Of a stretch of 64,000 bases of DNA, positions 1-9,664 are shown piece after piece (within the stretch, counting starts at the first letter, position 1; the number at the start of each line of letters is the position of its first letter). A program made the translations under genes and the position numbers. This DNA comes from Pyxidicoccus fallax (GTDB lineage: Bacteria; Myxococcota; Myxococcia; Myxococcales; Myxococcaceae): positions 1-64,000 of the forward strand of contig NZ_JABBJJ010000009.1 in NCBI RefSeq assembly GCF_012933655.1, read 5' to 3'. The notes below the pieces were generated by a model. The model had not been told where the DNA came from. It made no database searches and saw nothing but the letters and a program-made list of their open reading frames with translations.

Positions 1-644
<644 letters not shown>

Positions 645-695
645 TGGAGAATCCTCCGAAGGGCCGGCACCATATCCAGGTGCGACCCGGAGTCA

Positions 696-725
696 AGACC
701 CGTCCGGCACTCAGCGGCCGGGTCT
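696..725 (-). other. Hairpin in the thrS-infC gap
   Basis: In the 96-bp gap the minus strand can form a 7-bp stem (AGACCCG with CGGGTCT) around a GC-rich loop that offers an alternative CCGGC/GCCGG pairing. It has no U-tract, so it is not a convincing terminator. It could be a leader structure or chance pairing in GC-rich DNA. Confidence 0.3.
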
Positions 726-740
726 GACCTCCCGTTCACG

Positions 741-2669
741 TCACGGCAGGGCGGCCTCCTTCGCCAGGAGGGCCTCGAAGTCCGCCAGCTTCATGGACTT
801 CAGGTCCTCGCCGCCGTACCGGCGCGGCGCCACCGCGCCCGCCTCCACCTCGTTGTCGCCCACCACCAGGGTGAAGGGGACCTTCTGGAGCTGGGCCTCG
901 CGAATCTTCGCGTTGAGCGTCATGCCGCGCTCGTCCAGCTCCACCCGGTAGCCCTTGGCGCGCAGGTCGTCCCGCACCTTCCGGGCGTAGTCCAGCTGAC
1001 GGTCCGCCACGGTGACGAGCGTCGCCTGCACCGGAGAGAGCCACGCCGGGAAGGCGCCGGCGAAGTGCTCGATGAGGATGGCGGTGAAGCGCTCGAAGGA
1101 GCCGAAGATGGCGCGGTGGAGCACCACGGGGCGGTGCTCGGCGTTGTCCTCGCCCACGTACGTCAGGTCGAAGCGCTCCGGGGCCAGGTAGTCCAGCTGC
1201 ATGGTGCCCAGCTGCCACCGGCGGCCGATGCTGTCCGACACCGCGAAGTCGATCTTCGGGCCGTAGAAGGCGCCGTCACCCGGGGCCAGCTCGTACGGGA
1301 GGCCCAGCGACTCGAGCGCCGCCTTGAGGCCACCCTCGGCGCGGTCCCACAGGGAGTCGTCCCCCAGCCGCTGCTCGGGGCGCGTGGACAGCTTCACCGC
1401 GTAGGTGAGGCCCACCGCCTTGTAGACGCGGTCCAGCAGCTTCACGAAGCGCCGCACCTCGTCGGTGATCTGGCTCTCCATGCAGTAGATGTGCGCGTCG
1501 TCCTGGGCGAACTGGCGCACGCGCGTGAGGCCGCCGAGCGAACCCGCCGCCTCGTTGCGGTGCAGCACGTCCTGCGTGTGGAAGCGCAGCGGCAAGTCTC
1601 TGTAGCTGTGCTTCTTGAAGCCGTAGAACAGGTGGTGCGACGGGCAGTTCATCGGCTTGAGGGAGAAGTCATGCTCGCCGGACTCGCTGTCGAGCACGAG
1701 GAACATGTTCTCCTTGTACTTGCCCCAGTGGCCGCTGGTCTCCCACAGCCCCTTGTTGAACATCAGGGGCGTCTTGATCTCCACGTAGCCGTCCTCGGCC
1801 GTGAGATTGCGCATCCAGTCGGAGAGCGTCTGGTAGAGCGCGGTGCCCTTGGGCGTCCAGAAGGCGGCGCCCGGCGCGTACGGGTGGAAGTGGAAGAGGT
1901 CCAGTTCCTTGCCCAGCTTGCGGTGGTCGCGCTTCTTCGCCTCTTCAATCCGCGTCAGGTACTCCTGCAGCGCCTTCTTGTCGAAGAAGGCCGTGCCGTA
2001 GACGCGCTGGAGCATCGGGTTGCGGTGGTCGCCACGCCAGTAGGCGCCGCTGGACGAGAGGATCTTGATGACGCCGATCTTCCCGGTGCTCGGGGCGTGG
2101 GGTCCCAGGCAGAAGTCCACCCAGTCGCCGTGCTTGTAGAGGGTGAGCGTCTTGGCGCCCTTGGCGGCGATGTCCTTGACGATCTCCACCTTGAACTTCT
2201 CGCCCTTCTCCTCGAAGAGGCGCACGGCCTCGTCCATGGAGATTTCCGTGCGGACGAAGGGGAGGTCCTGCTTCAGCTCGTTGTTGGCCTCGGCCTCGAT
2301 CTTCTCCAGGTCCTCGGGCGTGAAGGGCTTCTCGCGGAAGAAGTCGTAGTAGAAGCCCTCCTCCGTCGCCGGGCCGATGGTCACCTGGGTGCCGGGGAAC
2401 AGGCGCTGCACGGCGCTGGCCACCACGTGGGCGGCGTCGTGGCGGATGAGCTCCAGGGCTTCGGGGCTCTTCGGCGTGAAGATCTGGAGCTTCGCGTCCT
2501 CTTCGAGCTTCCGGGCCAGGTCCATGTCCTGGCCGTTCACCCGGGCGAACAGGGCGGCCTTGGCCAGGCCCGCCCCGATGCTCTCACGCACGAAGTCCGC
2601 GATGGTGGTGCCCCGGGCGGTCTGCTTCTGGCTGCCGTCGGGGAGCGTCACCGTGATCATGTCGGACAT
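741..2669 (-). CDS. thrS: Threonyl-tRNA synthetase
   Basis: Charges tRNA-Thr with threonine in the cytoplasm. The 642-residue protein matches the usual ThrRS length. It has an N-terminal TGS domain ([11 protein letters not shown], about residues 4-65), the editing domain with HDAAH near residue 75, and the class II core with motif 2 ([14 protein letters not shown]) and motif 3 ([14 protein letters not shown]), followed by an anticodon-binding domain. The start at 2669 (MSDMITVTL) is chosen over a longer in-frame upstream ATG because that one would read through a terminator hairpin and into the tRNA gene; a GAGG motif lies just upstream of 2669. infC follows in the same direction. Confidence 0.97.
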   Translation of the reverse strand: MSDMITVTLPDGSQKQTARGTTIADFVRESIGAGLAKAALFARVNGQDMDLARKLEEDAKLQIFTPKSPEALELIRHDAAHVVASAVQRLFPGTQVTIGPATEEGFYYDFFREKPFTPEDLEKIEAEANNELKQDLPFVRTEISMDEAVRLFEEKGEKFKVEIVKDIAAKGAKTLTLYKHGDWVDFCLGPHAPSTGKIGVIKILSSSGAYWRGDHRNPMLQRVYGTAFFDKKALQEYLTRIEEAKKRDHRKLGKELDLFHFHPYAPGAAFWTPKGTALYQTLSDWMRNLTAEDGYVEIKTPLMFNKGLWETSGHWGKYKENMFLVLDSESGEHDFSLKPMNCPSHHLFYGFKKHSYRDLPLRFHTQDVLHRNEAAGSLGGLTRVRQFAQDDAHIYCMESQITDEVRRFVKLLDRVYKAVGLTYAVKLSTRPEQRLGDDSLWDRAEGGLKAALESLGLPYELAPGDGAFYGPKIDFAVSDSIGRRWQLGTMQLDYLAPERFDLTYVGEDNAEHRPVVLHRAIFGSFERFTAILIEHFAGAFPAWLSPVQATLVTVADRQLDYARKVRDDLRAKGYRVELDERGMTLNAKIREAQLQKVPFTLVVGDNEVEAGAVAPRRYGGEDLKSMKLADFEALLAKEAALP

Positions 2670-2682
2670 GCGAGACCTCAGG

Positions 2683-2726
2683 AAAAAAAGCGGGCGGCAG
2701 GCTCTTGAGAAGCCGTGCCGCCCGCT
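2683..2726 (-). terminator. Rho-independent terminator between tRNA-Val and thrS
   Basis: On the minus strand an 11-bp perfect stem (AGCGGGCGGCA, 2726-2716, with TGCCGCCCGCT, 2699-2689), extended by GGC/GCC inside the loop, is followed by a run of seven U. It lies 19 nt past the tRNA 3' end and its U-run ends about 13 nt before the thrS ATG. It is a textbook intrinsic terminator for the tRNA, but it also occupies nearly all of the thrS leader. Confidence 0.88.
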
Positions 2727-2744
2727 GGATGAATCTTCTACTGT

Positions 2745-2816
<72 letters not shown>

Positions 2817-2884
2817 GTTGCTGCCGAAGTGCGGCGGGAATAGCAGCGGGCTCCCGCGACTGTCAAGCAAACACGTCGGACCCC

Positions 2885-3571
2885 TCACCTCTTCCCTTCC
2901 AGCAACACGCGGACCCGCGCCATCACCGCGTCGAACATGGCCGGGGTGAGGCGGCCCGTCTGCGTGTTCTGCTGGCTGACGTGGTAGCAGCCCATGAGCG
3001 TCCGCCCGCCCGGCAGGAGCACCTCGGCCCCGTGGCCGAAGGCGGGCCGGGGCGAGGCGAGCTCCACCCCGGAGCGCTCCAGCGAGGAGAGCGCGGCGTT
3101 CCAGCCGATGGCCCCCAGCGCGAGCAGCACCCGGCCGGGCAGCAGGGACATCTCCCGGTCCAGGAAGGGGGCGCACCGGGCCAGCTCCTCCGGTAGCGGC
3201 TTGTTGTCCGGCGGGGCACAGCGGGCCGCGGCCACGATGAAGGCGTCCTTCAGGATGAGCCCGTCCTCGCGGTGCTCACTGGTCGGCTGGTTGGCGAAGC
3301 CGGCACGATGCAGCCCGGCGAAGAGGAAGTCCCCGGAACGGTCTCCCGTGAACACCCTCCCCGTCCTGTTGGCCCCGTGTGCCGCCGGCGCCAGCCCCAC
3401 GATGATGAGCCGCGCCTTCGGGTCTCCGAAGCCCGGCACCGGCCGGCCCCAGTAGTTCCAGTCGCGGTACGCCCGGCGCTTCACGCGCGCCACCTCCTCG
3501 CGCCACTCCACCAGCCGCGGGCAGGCCCGGCAGTCCACGATTTCCTTGTGCAGCTTCTCCAGCTTCGTCAC
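2885..3571 (-). CDS. Family 5 (UDGb-type) uracil-DNA glycosylase
   Basis: Base-excision repair enzyme that removes uracil (and in this family other deaminated bases) from DNA. The 228-residue protein starts with an iron-sulfur type CxxC (CRACP, residues 15-19) and has the family 4/5 motif GLAPAAHGANRTGR followed by FTGDRSGDFL, and the C-terminal YHVSQQNTQTG segment. Family 5 enzymes have Ala-rich GLAPA in place of a catalytic acid, as here. The GTG start at 3571 has GGGAG 8 nt upstream and overlaps the TGA of the preceding gene by 4 bp (GTGA), which indicates translational coupling. It is the last gene of the 8964-2885 operon. Confidence 0.93.
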   Translation of the reverse strand: MTKLEKLHKEIVDCRACPRLVEWREEVARVKRRAYRDWNYWGRPVPGFGDPKARLIIVGLAPAAHGANRTGRVFTGDRSGDFLFAGLHRAGFANQPTSEHREDGLILKDAFIVAAARCAPPDNKPLPEELARCAPFLDREMSLLPGRVLLALGAIGWNAALSSLERSGVELASPRPAFGHGAEVLLPGGRTLMGCYHVSQQNTQTGRLTPAMFDAVMARVRVLLEGKR

Positions 3572-4482
3572 CGCGTGCTCCCGTCGCCTCGCACGGCCGC
3601 CTCGAGCCGCTCCACCCACCGGCGCGCGTTCGCCAGCGCCGCCGGGTCCGCGCCCACGTCCAGCTCCAGCTCGGAGTCCGGTGCCCGACTGAACAGCGCC
3701 ACCAGGGCCGCGTCGTCCGGCGCACCCGACACCCGGACCCGCCTCGTCATTCCGCAGGGTGGCCCATCCACGGGTGCACCCATGTCCACGCGCAGTGCGA
3801 CCCGCGAGCGGGCGGCTCGCAGGAGGCCTGGGAGGACCTCCTCCTCGACGCACGGCCGGGGCCTGGGCGCGGCTTCGGAGGCAGAGGCTTCCGCGCGCTC
3901 GCCCCGAGGTCCTGGAGAGAGGCTCCCTGCTGCCTGGGCGACTCCCGCCACCCCAGCCAGGGCGAGCACCTTGGTCCCAGGCAGCTGCGCCAGCTCGCCC
4001 CACCCGGCCAGTGTCGCGTCCGCTTCGCCCGGCAACCACGTCACCCGGGCGGGCCGGAGCGCGGCCACCTTCCGGGCCACCTCCGTGTCCAGCGGCCCCC
4101 GCACCTCCACGGCCACCCGACGCGGGCCCAGCCGGGAGTGCCAACCAACACCCTTGCCCAGCGACTCCGACCCCACCCACACCCCGGCGCGCGGCGCCCG
4201 GCGGAACTGGTCCGCATGGGCCTCCAGCAGCGGAGGACGGAAGAGGACATAGGCCTCGGGGAAGAGCGCCACCGCCTCCACCGTGGAGTCGCGCAGCATG
4301 TTGGAGCGCGTGCGCAGCCACAGCACCGTGCCGCTACCGGCCAATGCGCGCAGCGTGTCCGCGTCCACCGACTCGTCCACCACCAGGTGGAGCCGGTAGC
4401 CCGGGAGCGTCAGCCCCGAGGGCCCCGGCTCGGACGGCGCCTGCGCCAGCAGCGCCGCCAGCAACACCGCCACGGCCGTCAC
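3568..4482 (-). CDS. Secreted protein of unknown function
   Basis: The 304-residue protein has a short N-terminal signal-like segment (AVAVLLAALLAQAP, about residues 3-16) and no other hydrophobic stretch. The body contains repeated short beta/alpha-like segments (GYRLHLVVDES, RRVAVEVRGPLDTE, RVALRVDMGAP) that might form a barrel, but I recognise no family. One Cys-Gly pair (PPCGMTRR) lies near residue 252. It overlaps the permease gene upstream (ATGA, 4479-4482) and the glycosylase gene downstream (GTGA), so it is embedded in a translationally coupled operon. Probably periplasmic. Confidence 0.8.
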   Translation of the reverse strand: MTAVAVLLAALLAQAPSEPGPSGLTLPGYRLHLVVDESVDADTLRALAGSGTVLWLRTRSNMLRDSTVEAVALFPEAYVLFRPPLLEAHADQFRRAPRAGVWVGSESLGKGVGWHSRLGPRRVAVEVRGPLDTEVARKVAALRPARVTWLPGEADATLAGWGELAQLPGTKVLALAGVAGVAQAAGSLSPGPRGERAEASASEAAPRPRPCVEEEVLPGLLRAARSRVALRVDMGAPVDGPPCGMTRRVRVSGAPDDAALVALFSRAPDSELELDVGADPAALANARRWVERLEAAVRGDGSTR

Positions 4483-5714
4483 GGCGAGGAGGCCTCTCCC
4501 GTGTACATCGACGTGCGGCGGTAGCGCTGAATCACCACGCGCAGCACCACCTTGAGGATGGCCGCCACCGGCACCGCCAGGAGGATGCCCACGAAGCCGA
4601 ACAGCTCGCCGAACGCGAGGATGGCGATGATGACCGCCACCGGCGACAGGCCCACCTTCTCACCGACGATGCGCGGGGTGATGACGAGCCCCTCCAGCAT
4701 CTGCCCGACGACGAAGGTCCCCGCCACCACGGCAATCTGCCACGGCCCCTGCCAGGACAGCATCAGCCCCACCAGCGACAGCAGGATGCCCACGCCCGTG
4801 CCCAGGTACGGCACCATGTTGCCGAACCCGGCAATCACGCCGATGACGATGGCCATGTCGATGCGGCCCATCGACAACCCCGCCGCGTAGATGACCGACA
4901 GCACCGCGCCCACCGTGAGCTGCCCGCGCACGAAGGCGGAGAGCACCTCGTCCACCTCCAGGAAGCGCCGGCTGATCAACGCCACCGAGCGCCGGGGCAG
5001 CAGGTCCTTCACCATGCCCGTCAGCCGCGGGTAGTCCTGCAGGAAGAAGAAGGCCAGCACCGGCACCACCGTGAGGCCCAGCAGCGTCGCCACGAAACGC
5101 GCCGTGTTGCCCGCGAAGCTCGCGAGGATTCGCGCCGCCGCGGGCCCCGCGCTCTGCACCAGGTCCGACGCCTGCTGCCCCAGCTCGGCGGCGCGCTGCC
5201 GCACCAGGTCCGGCAGCGACCGGCCCAGGAGCGCCTCCACCCGTGGCACCACCTCGCTGCTCGCCCGGCTGAAGAAGTGCGGCAGCTTCGCCGCCTCATC
5301 CCGGAACACCGGGATGAGGTACAGCACCGCGCCCACCATCAGCAGCGTGCCGGCCACGAAGACCACCGTCGTGCCCCAGGTGCGGTCGAGCCCCTGCTTC
5401 TCCAGAGACGTCACCGCCGGGTTGAAGATATAGGCCCCCGCCAGCGCCAGCAGCACCGGCACCGCCACCCCGCCGAACACGGAGAGCAGCGCGAACACCA
5501 GCGCCAGCGAGCCCACCATCACCGCGGACCACCACAGGTCGATGCGACGCGCCTCCACCTCCGTCAGCCCGACCTCCGGCACGGCGGGAGCAACGCTTCC
5601 CGACGGCGGAGCGCTCGGCTGCCCGGCTGGCCCTGGGACGGCGGAGGCCCCCGGTGCCGCCACCGCGTGGAGCACGGGCTCGGGGTGGGCGGAAGGCCTG
5701 GCGGCGGGAGTCAC
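4479..5714 (-). CDS. AI-2E (PerM/YdiK-like) family membrane permease
   Basis: Integral inner-membrane protein of the AI-2E transporter family, whose members export small molecules or ions; the substrate is not predictable. After a Pro/Ala-rich cytoplasmic N-terminus (about residues 1-60) come paired membrane segments (WWSAVMVGSLALVFALLSVF; VPVLLALAGAYIF), a long soluble segment (FRDEAAKLPHFFSRASSEV onward), then the family core with FFLQDYPR, GNMVPYLGTGVG and QMLEGLVITPRIVGEKVGL. The annotated GTG at 5714 has no Shine-Dalgarno. In frame 36 nt upstream, an ATC at 5750 is preceded by AGAGGAG at 6 nt and would add a basic GRRKKAAARPT stretch; this may be the true start. The stop overlaps the next start (ATGA). 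Confidence 0.9.
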   Translation of the reverse strand: MTPAARPSAHPEPVLHAVAAPGASAVPGPAGQPSAPPSGSVAPAVPEVGLTEVEARRIDLWWSAVMVGSLALVFALLSVFGGVAVPVLLALAGAYIFNPAVTSLEKQGLDRTWGTTVVFVAGTLLMVGAVLYLIPVFRDEAAKLPHFFSRASSEVVPRVEALLGRSLPDLVRQRAAELGQQASDLVQSAGPAAARILASFAGNTARFVATLLGLTVVPVLAFFFLQDYPRLTGMVKDLLPRRSVALISRRFLEVDEVLSAFVRGQLTVGAVLSVIYAAGLSMGRIDMAIVIGVIAGFGNMVPYLGTGVGILLSLVGLMLSWQGPWQIAVVAGTFVVGQMLEGLVITPRIVGEKVGLSPVAVIIAILAFGELFGFVGILLAVPVAAILKVVLRVVIQRYRRTSMYTGEASSP

Positions 5715-5779
5715 CGTGGGGCGGGCAGCGGCTTTCTTACGGCGTCCGATGGCGTTCTCCTCTTCTGCGTCGGATCGGG

Positions 5780-6541
5780 CTACGGCTTCTTCAAGCCCTG
5801 ATTTCGTTTCACGAAAATACCGAATTCGTCGTCGCGACGCTTCGGGTCCACCCGGGTCACCGGGCCTACACGCTTGCCTACTTCAATCTGACGGTCCTTC
5901 TGGAGCTCGCGGACGATCTCCTCCCACTCCTCCACCGAGACCTCCCGGGGAGGGGGAACCTCCACGCGCTCACCCGGCTTCGGCACCGGGCCTGGACTCC
6001 CTCCGGGCCGAGGCGGCACCCGGGCCGCCACCCGCACCAGCCCCGAATACACCTGCACCACGGTGCTCGGCGACAGCGCGCCCGCGACGGCCGGCGGGGC
6101 CACGTCCACGCGCAGCGTGGTGCCGCGCACGCCCGCCACCGCGCGGTCCGTCTTCACCTCGAACTTCGCCTGCGAGCCCGACAGCGCCTTCTTCACCGAG
6201 GCCCACACCTTGCCCAGCCTGAGGGAGCCCACGAAGCCCTTGCGCTCCTGGCCCGCGAACTCCGCCTCGGTGATGACCAGCTGGCTGTCCGCGCTCAGCA
6301 TCAACACGCTGCCGTCGTTGAGCACCAGCTTCACGCCGGACTTCGCGTCCACGTCCAGCGTGTCCTTCTGCTCGATTTCCACGCCGGGTTGGAGCGGCTG
6401 CCGCTCGGCGCCCTCGGGCGTGCGCCAGGCCGAGCCCTCCACCGTCTCCACCCGGCCCACCGACGCCGCCGCGAGCCCCGGCACGCACAGCACCACCAAC
6501 GCCGCCAGCACCGCCTTCGGACACCACCTGTCCCGTCGCAT
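5780..6541 (-). CDS. Secreted FecR-domain protein
   Basis: The 253-residue protein has a signal peptide (KAVLAALVVLCVPGLAAA, residues 9-26) and then a FecR-like beta domain: VGRVETVEGSAW, a polar GVEIEQKDTLDVD segment and VKLVLNDGSVLMLSADSQL, ending in a VRGTTLRVDV strand. FecR domains outside iron-regulation systems often occur in periplasmic or surface proteins, and no sigma factor or TonB receptor lies nearby. The C-terminal 80 residues are Pro-rich then charged (VSVEEWEEIVRELQKDRQ). The ATG overlaps the preceding TGA by one base (TGATG), so it is coupled to the PEGA lipoprotein gene. Confidence 0.88.
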   Translation of the reverse strand: MRRDRWCPKAVLAALVVLCVPGLAAASVGRVETVEGSAWRTPEGAERQPLQPGVEIEQKDTLDVDAKSGVKLVLNDGSVLMLSADSQLVITEAEFAGQERKGFVGSLRLGKVWASVKKALSGSQAKFEVKTDRAVAGVRGTTLRVDVAPPAVAGALSPSTVVQVYSGLVRVAARVPPRPGGSPGPVPKPGERVEVPPPREVSVEEWEEIVRELQKDRQIEVGKRVGPVTRVDPKRRDDEFGIFVKRNQGLKKP

Positions 6542-6903
6542 CACGGAGTCCCTCCGCCAGGGGCCGCCGCGGACCGGAGCTGGATGGTCAGTCTCGCCCG
6601 GGCCCCGCTGGGCTCGTAGTACGTCGTGTACGGCCAGAAGCCCTGCTTCTTCACCTCGATGTGATGCAGCCCCGCGCCCACCCGCAGCGACTTCGGCGAG
6701 CCCGAGAAGTCGCTGCACAGCCCCTGCAGCACGCCGTCCAGGTACACCTCCGCGTCCTGCGGCTCGCAGCGCAGCGCCAGGTTCCCGCTCGGCGTCTCCG
6801 CGCCCGCCATCAGCTCGCGCGCCCGCGCCAGGGTCTCCGGCTCCCGCTCGCGTCCCGCGCAGCCGGATGCCACCAGCGCCACTGCCAGCCACGCTCCACG
6901 CAT
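6541..6903 (-). CDS. Small PEGA-domain lipoprotein
   Basis: The 120-residue protein has a lipoprotein signal (AWLAVALVASGC, cysteine at residue 15) followed by one PEGA-like domain: LALRCEPQDAEVYLDGVLQG, then LRVGAGLHHIEVKKQGFWPY, the typical pattern of a short surface-layer-like beta domain. It ends in an Ala/Gly/Pro tail. Coupled by TGATG overlaps to the genes before and after, so it is probably made in step with the FecR-domain protein and may act with it at the cell envelope. Confidence 0.87.
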   Translation of the reverse strand: MRGAWLAVALVASGCAGREREPETLARARELMAGAETPSGNLALRCEPQDAEVYLDGVLQGLCSDFSGSPKSLRVGAGLHHIEVKKQGFWPYTTYYEPSGARARLTIQLRSAAAPGGGTP

Positions 6904-8132
6904 CAGGGGGCCAGCGTCAGCTCGACGGTGTTGCTCGTCACGCCCGTCACGCTGGCCTTCGGGGGAGCCTTGCCGCCGAACGCCTCCGCGAGCTTCTTCT
7001 GGAACGCCTTCTCGCCGAGCGTCTCCGCCAGCGTCTCCGTGCTGCCCTGGTAGCGCAGGTCGAACTGGATCTCCTCCTTCGCGAAGTGGCCCTGCTTCAC
7101 CTCGCTCACGCCGGTCAGCGCCCGCGTCAGCACGGTCTTGAAGGTCTTCACCGCGTTGTAGTCCCGCAGGCCGTGCACCTTCATCACCACCTGGGTTCCG
7201 TTCTGCTCCGCCTGCGAGAGGTGGTCGATGACGGCCTTGCGCACGTCGCCGAGGATCTTCTTCCCCCGGTGCCGGGCGATCTCGAACGACGTGCGCTCGT
7301 AGGAGATGTTCGGGTAGTTCGAGCCGCGGCTCTCGGGGCCACTGTCGAACGCGTCCGCCACGCGGGCGATCTGCGTGCCCGAGTCCGTGGCGAACACCGC
7401 GAGCTCCCACGTCCCGGAGACCAGATACAGGTCCTTGAGGTGCGCCGAGAGCGCGTCCCCATCGCGGCTCGACTTCTCGTGACGGAACGTCACCGTGCCC
7501 GTGACGATGTAGTCCGCCACCTTCAACTCCTGGATGACCTTCGCGTTCGGCGTGATGAACGACACGCCCGGGGCCACCTCCAGCTTCCCGGCCGCGAAGG
7601 ACGGGTCGATGATCCGCCAGCCATCGTTCCGGAACGCCTCCGTGAGCACCTGCGTCAGCACCGAGCTGCTGGTGATGACCTTGTCCGGAGTGATGGCCTG
7701 CTCTTGCAGGACGATGAGCAACCGGCTGTTGCCCAGCCGCCCGATGAGCGCCCGCACCGCCTGGAGGTCCTTGTCGAGCTGGGCCGTGCCCACCTCCGCG
7801 CGGACCCTCACCTTCGCCACCCCGCCCTCTTCCTTGCGCTCCAGCACCTCGTGCGTCCGCACGTAGCCGGCGCTGTGCGTGAGGATGCGGTCGTGGATGA
7901 GTTGGCTGTTGGCCGTGAGCGTGTCCGAGGACACGAGCACTCCGGCCACCTGCTCCACCGCCTCGCGCAGGGCGGCGGCCTTCGCATCGGCGAACGCCTT
8001 GTCCCGGTTGTCGTCCACGATGGCCGCCTCGCCGGTGACCTCCTTCACGACGGTGGCGGGCGGAGGGGCCGCGGCGAACGCCACGGACGCCAGCAGCAGG
8101 GACACCGCGGTCAGCTTCAGGGACCTCGCCAT
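6903..8132 (-). CDS. Periplasmic protein with FlgT-N-like domain
   Basis: The 409-residue protein has a signal peptide (LTAVSLLLASVAFAA) and an N-terminal domain like that of flagellar assembly protein T (FlgT_N): VTGEAAIVDDNRDKAFADAK, ALREAVEQVAGVLVSS, a RILTHSAGYVRTHEVL segment and a VAKVRVRAEV strand. The rest contains a nucleotide-fold-like segment (RLLIVLQEQ...DGWRIIDPS) and a repeat of the first domain near residues 270-330. Myxobacteria do not swim with flagella, so the name describes the fold only. It lies 22 bp after the LPP20-like gene and overlaps the lipoprotein gene. The ATG at 8132 precedes the signal peptide and replaces an implausibly long upstream extension. Confidence 0.82.
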   Translation of the reverse strand: MARSLKLTAVSLLLASVAFAAAPPPATVVKEVTGEAAIVDDNRDKAFADAKAAALREAVEQVAGVLVSSDTLTANSQLIHDRILTHSAGYVRTHEVLERKEEGGVAKVRVRAEVGTAQLDKDLQAVRALIGRLGNSRLLIVLQEQAITPDKVITSSSVLTQVLTEAFRNDGWRIIDPSFAAGKLEVAPGVSFITPNAKVIQELKVADYIVTGTVTFRHEKSSRDGDALSAHLKDLYLVSGTWELAVFATDSGTQIARVADAFDSGPESRGSNYPNISYERTSFEIARHRGKKILGDVRKAVIDHLSQAEQNGTQVVMKVHGLRDYNAVKTFKTVLTRALTGVSEVKQGHFAKEEIQFDLRYQGSTETLAETLGEKAFQKKLAEAFGGKAPPKASVTGVTSNTVELTLAP

Positions 8133-8154
8133 GGCGATGCCTTTTGTCAGGGAA

Positions 8155-8964
8155 CTACTGCGTGACGATGACGACCCGGCCCTCGGCCAGGAAGCGCGTG
8201 TTCGCCTCGGCCAGCGCCTTCGCGTCATCCGAGGAGAGCACCAGGTCCGAGCCCTTCAGGCCCGTGGCCTTCACCACCAGCGGCTTCTCGCCCACCAGCG
8301 TGGCCTTCTTCGCCGCCTCCAGGCTGTTGAACCAGGCCGCGACACCCGTGGCCGCGCGGCTCTCCGCCGACAGCGCCGCCGCGCCGTAGAGCGCCTTGCC
8401 CGCGCCATCCAGCAGGCGGGGTGCCAGCACCGGCTTCGCTCCCAGGCCGCGCGCATCCACGACGAGGCCCGTGTACTTCGGCGCCCCCTCGGAGTTGAGG
8501 AGAATGGTCGCGTCCGGCGCGGGAGCCACCAGCGACGCGGTGATGGCCGCCAGCGGCACCTCCACGTCCATCTCCACGCCGCTGTCCGAGAAGTACCGCT
8601 TGGCCACGACCTTGAAGCCGCGGATGGCGCCCTCCACGCGGCCCCGGACCTCGTCGCGGGCCATCTCGTCCGCCACGGTGCGGCCCGCGCTGAGCTGGAT
8701 GCCCTTCACCTGCTCCAGGAGGTTGCGGAACGCGTCCAGCTTCGCGGCCCGCTCCGCGCCGAGTCGCGCCTGCGCGGGATTGGCCGCCTTCAGGTCCGGC
8801 GCTCCAGCGCCCGTGGCGCGAAGCACCTGCCCTTCCCAGTTGACGCCCGGCAACGCGGAGCGTGCCACCTCCGCCGCGGCGGGTGCCGGGGCCTTCGCTT
8901 CCTTGCCCTGGCCCAGCGCCGTCAGCGGCACGGCCAGCAACATCCCCCACAGCGAACGCCTCAC
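8155..8964 (-). CDS. LPP20-like secreted protein
   Basis: The 269-residue protein begins at a GTG (8964) with GGAGGAG about 5 nt upstream and has a signal peptide (SLWGMLLAVPLTALGQG). Residues about 60-135 match the LPP20 pattern: AERAAKLDAFRNLLEQVKGI, an EVRGRVEGAIRGFKVV helix and a GVEMDVEVPLAAI strand. The C-terminal half is Ala-rich with a YTGLVVDARGLG segment. LPP20-like and FlgT_N domains are related folds, so this and the next gene may be a diverged pair. It is the first gene of the operon running to 2885. Confidence 0.8.
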   Translation of the reverse strand: MRRSLWGMLLAVPLTALGQGKEAKAPAPAAAEVARSALPGVNWEGQVLRATGAGAPDLKAANPAQARLGAERAAKLDAFRNLLEQVKGIQLSAGRTVADEMARDEVRGRVEGAIRGFKVVAKRYFSDSGVEMDVEVPLAAITASLVAPAPDATILLNSEGAPKYTGLVVDARGLGAKPVLAPRLLDGAGKALYGAAALSAESRAATGVAAWFNSLEAAKKATLVGEKPLVVKATGLKGSDLVLSSDDAKALAEANTRFLAEGRVVIVTQ

Positions 8965-9081
8965 GGGAACTCCTCCAGCCCTCACCCGACGTCGCGGGTA
9001 GTCACGGGACAGAATGATCCGCAATTCAAGGAGCCCGCTTCCAATGAAGTCAAGGCGCCCCGCGGAAGGCGCCGCGACGCG

Positions 9082-9432
9082 TCAGTTCTCCCGGCTGCTC
9101 TCCTGCCCGTGTCGGTCGACGTAGGCGTCGATCATCCGACGGTGACGCTCGGTGAGCAGCGTGAAGCGCACGCCCGAGCGCTCGCGCTTCGTGTTCGCCG
9201 CCTCCACCCACTCACGCACCACCTCGCCCTCGGCGTAGATGATCTCCTCCGAGCCGGGGAGCTGGAACTGGAGGCCCACGCGCTTCGCCTCGTGCTGGGG
9301 CTCGAGCAGGCGAGCAAGGCTCAGCCCTTCCTGGCTGATGTCCGCGGCCCGCGACATGTACGGCACGCCACCCATGTACTTGTTCAGGTAGATGTCGAGG
9401 GGCGCCCGCCTGGCCTTCCGCTTGTCGCTCAT
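9082..9432 (-). CDS. PilZ-domain (c-di-GMP binding) protein
   Basis: The 116-residue single-domain protein matches PilZ. An RxxxR motif sits at residues 5-9 (RKARR) and the D-x-S-x-x-G motif appears as DISQEG, the two elements that contact cyclic di-GMP. It ends with GVRFTLLTERHRRMID, typical of the last strand and helix. The ATG at 9432 has GGAG 8 nt upstream and places the RxxxR near the N-terminus as expected. Divergent from the FKBP gene. Likely a c-di-GMP effector in motility or polysaccharide control; its partner is unknown. Confidence 0.9.
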   Translation of the reverse strand: MSDKRKARRAPLDIYLNKYMGGVPYMSRAADISQEGLSLARLLEPQHEAKRVGLQFQLPGSEEIIYAEGEVVREWVEAANTKRERSGVRFTLLTERHRRMIDAYVDRHGQESSREN

Positions 9433-9664
9433 CGCTTCGTCTCCAGTGGTGCAACAGGCTGCTTCGGGGGTGATGCAGCCTGGACTCAGGGTAGAGGCGC
9501 GCGATGAACGCGCAAGAAAACGACCGGGTCCTGGCAGGGTAGGCCGCGAAGCGAACGCCGACTGTGCTTTCTCGCTGCATTCTTCGCGCTGGCTTGCACG
9601 GACGGCCGCCCTCGCCGTAATGCTGCGGCCCTTCAGTTCACCGGTTCCCGTGAAAGGCGGAAGC

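Noticed and set aside
1065-2708. Long open frame opposite thrS
   Set aside because: Antisense shadow of a clear thrS; composition is Val/Leu/Arg-rich without motifs, as expected from third-position GC bias.
3759-5801. 680-codon open frame opposite the permease and unknown genes
   Set aside because: Low-complexity His/Arg/Pro protein antisense to coupled real genes.
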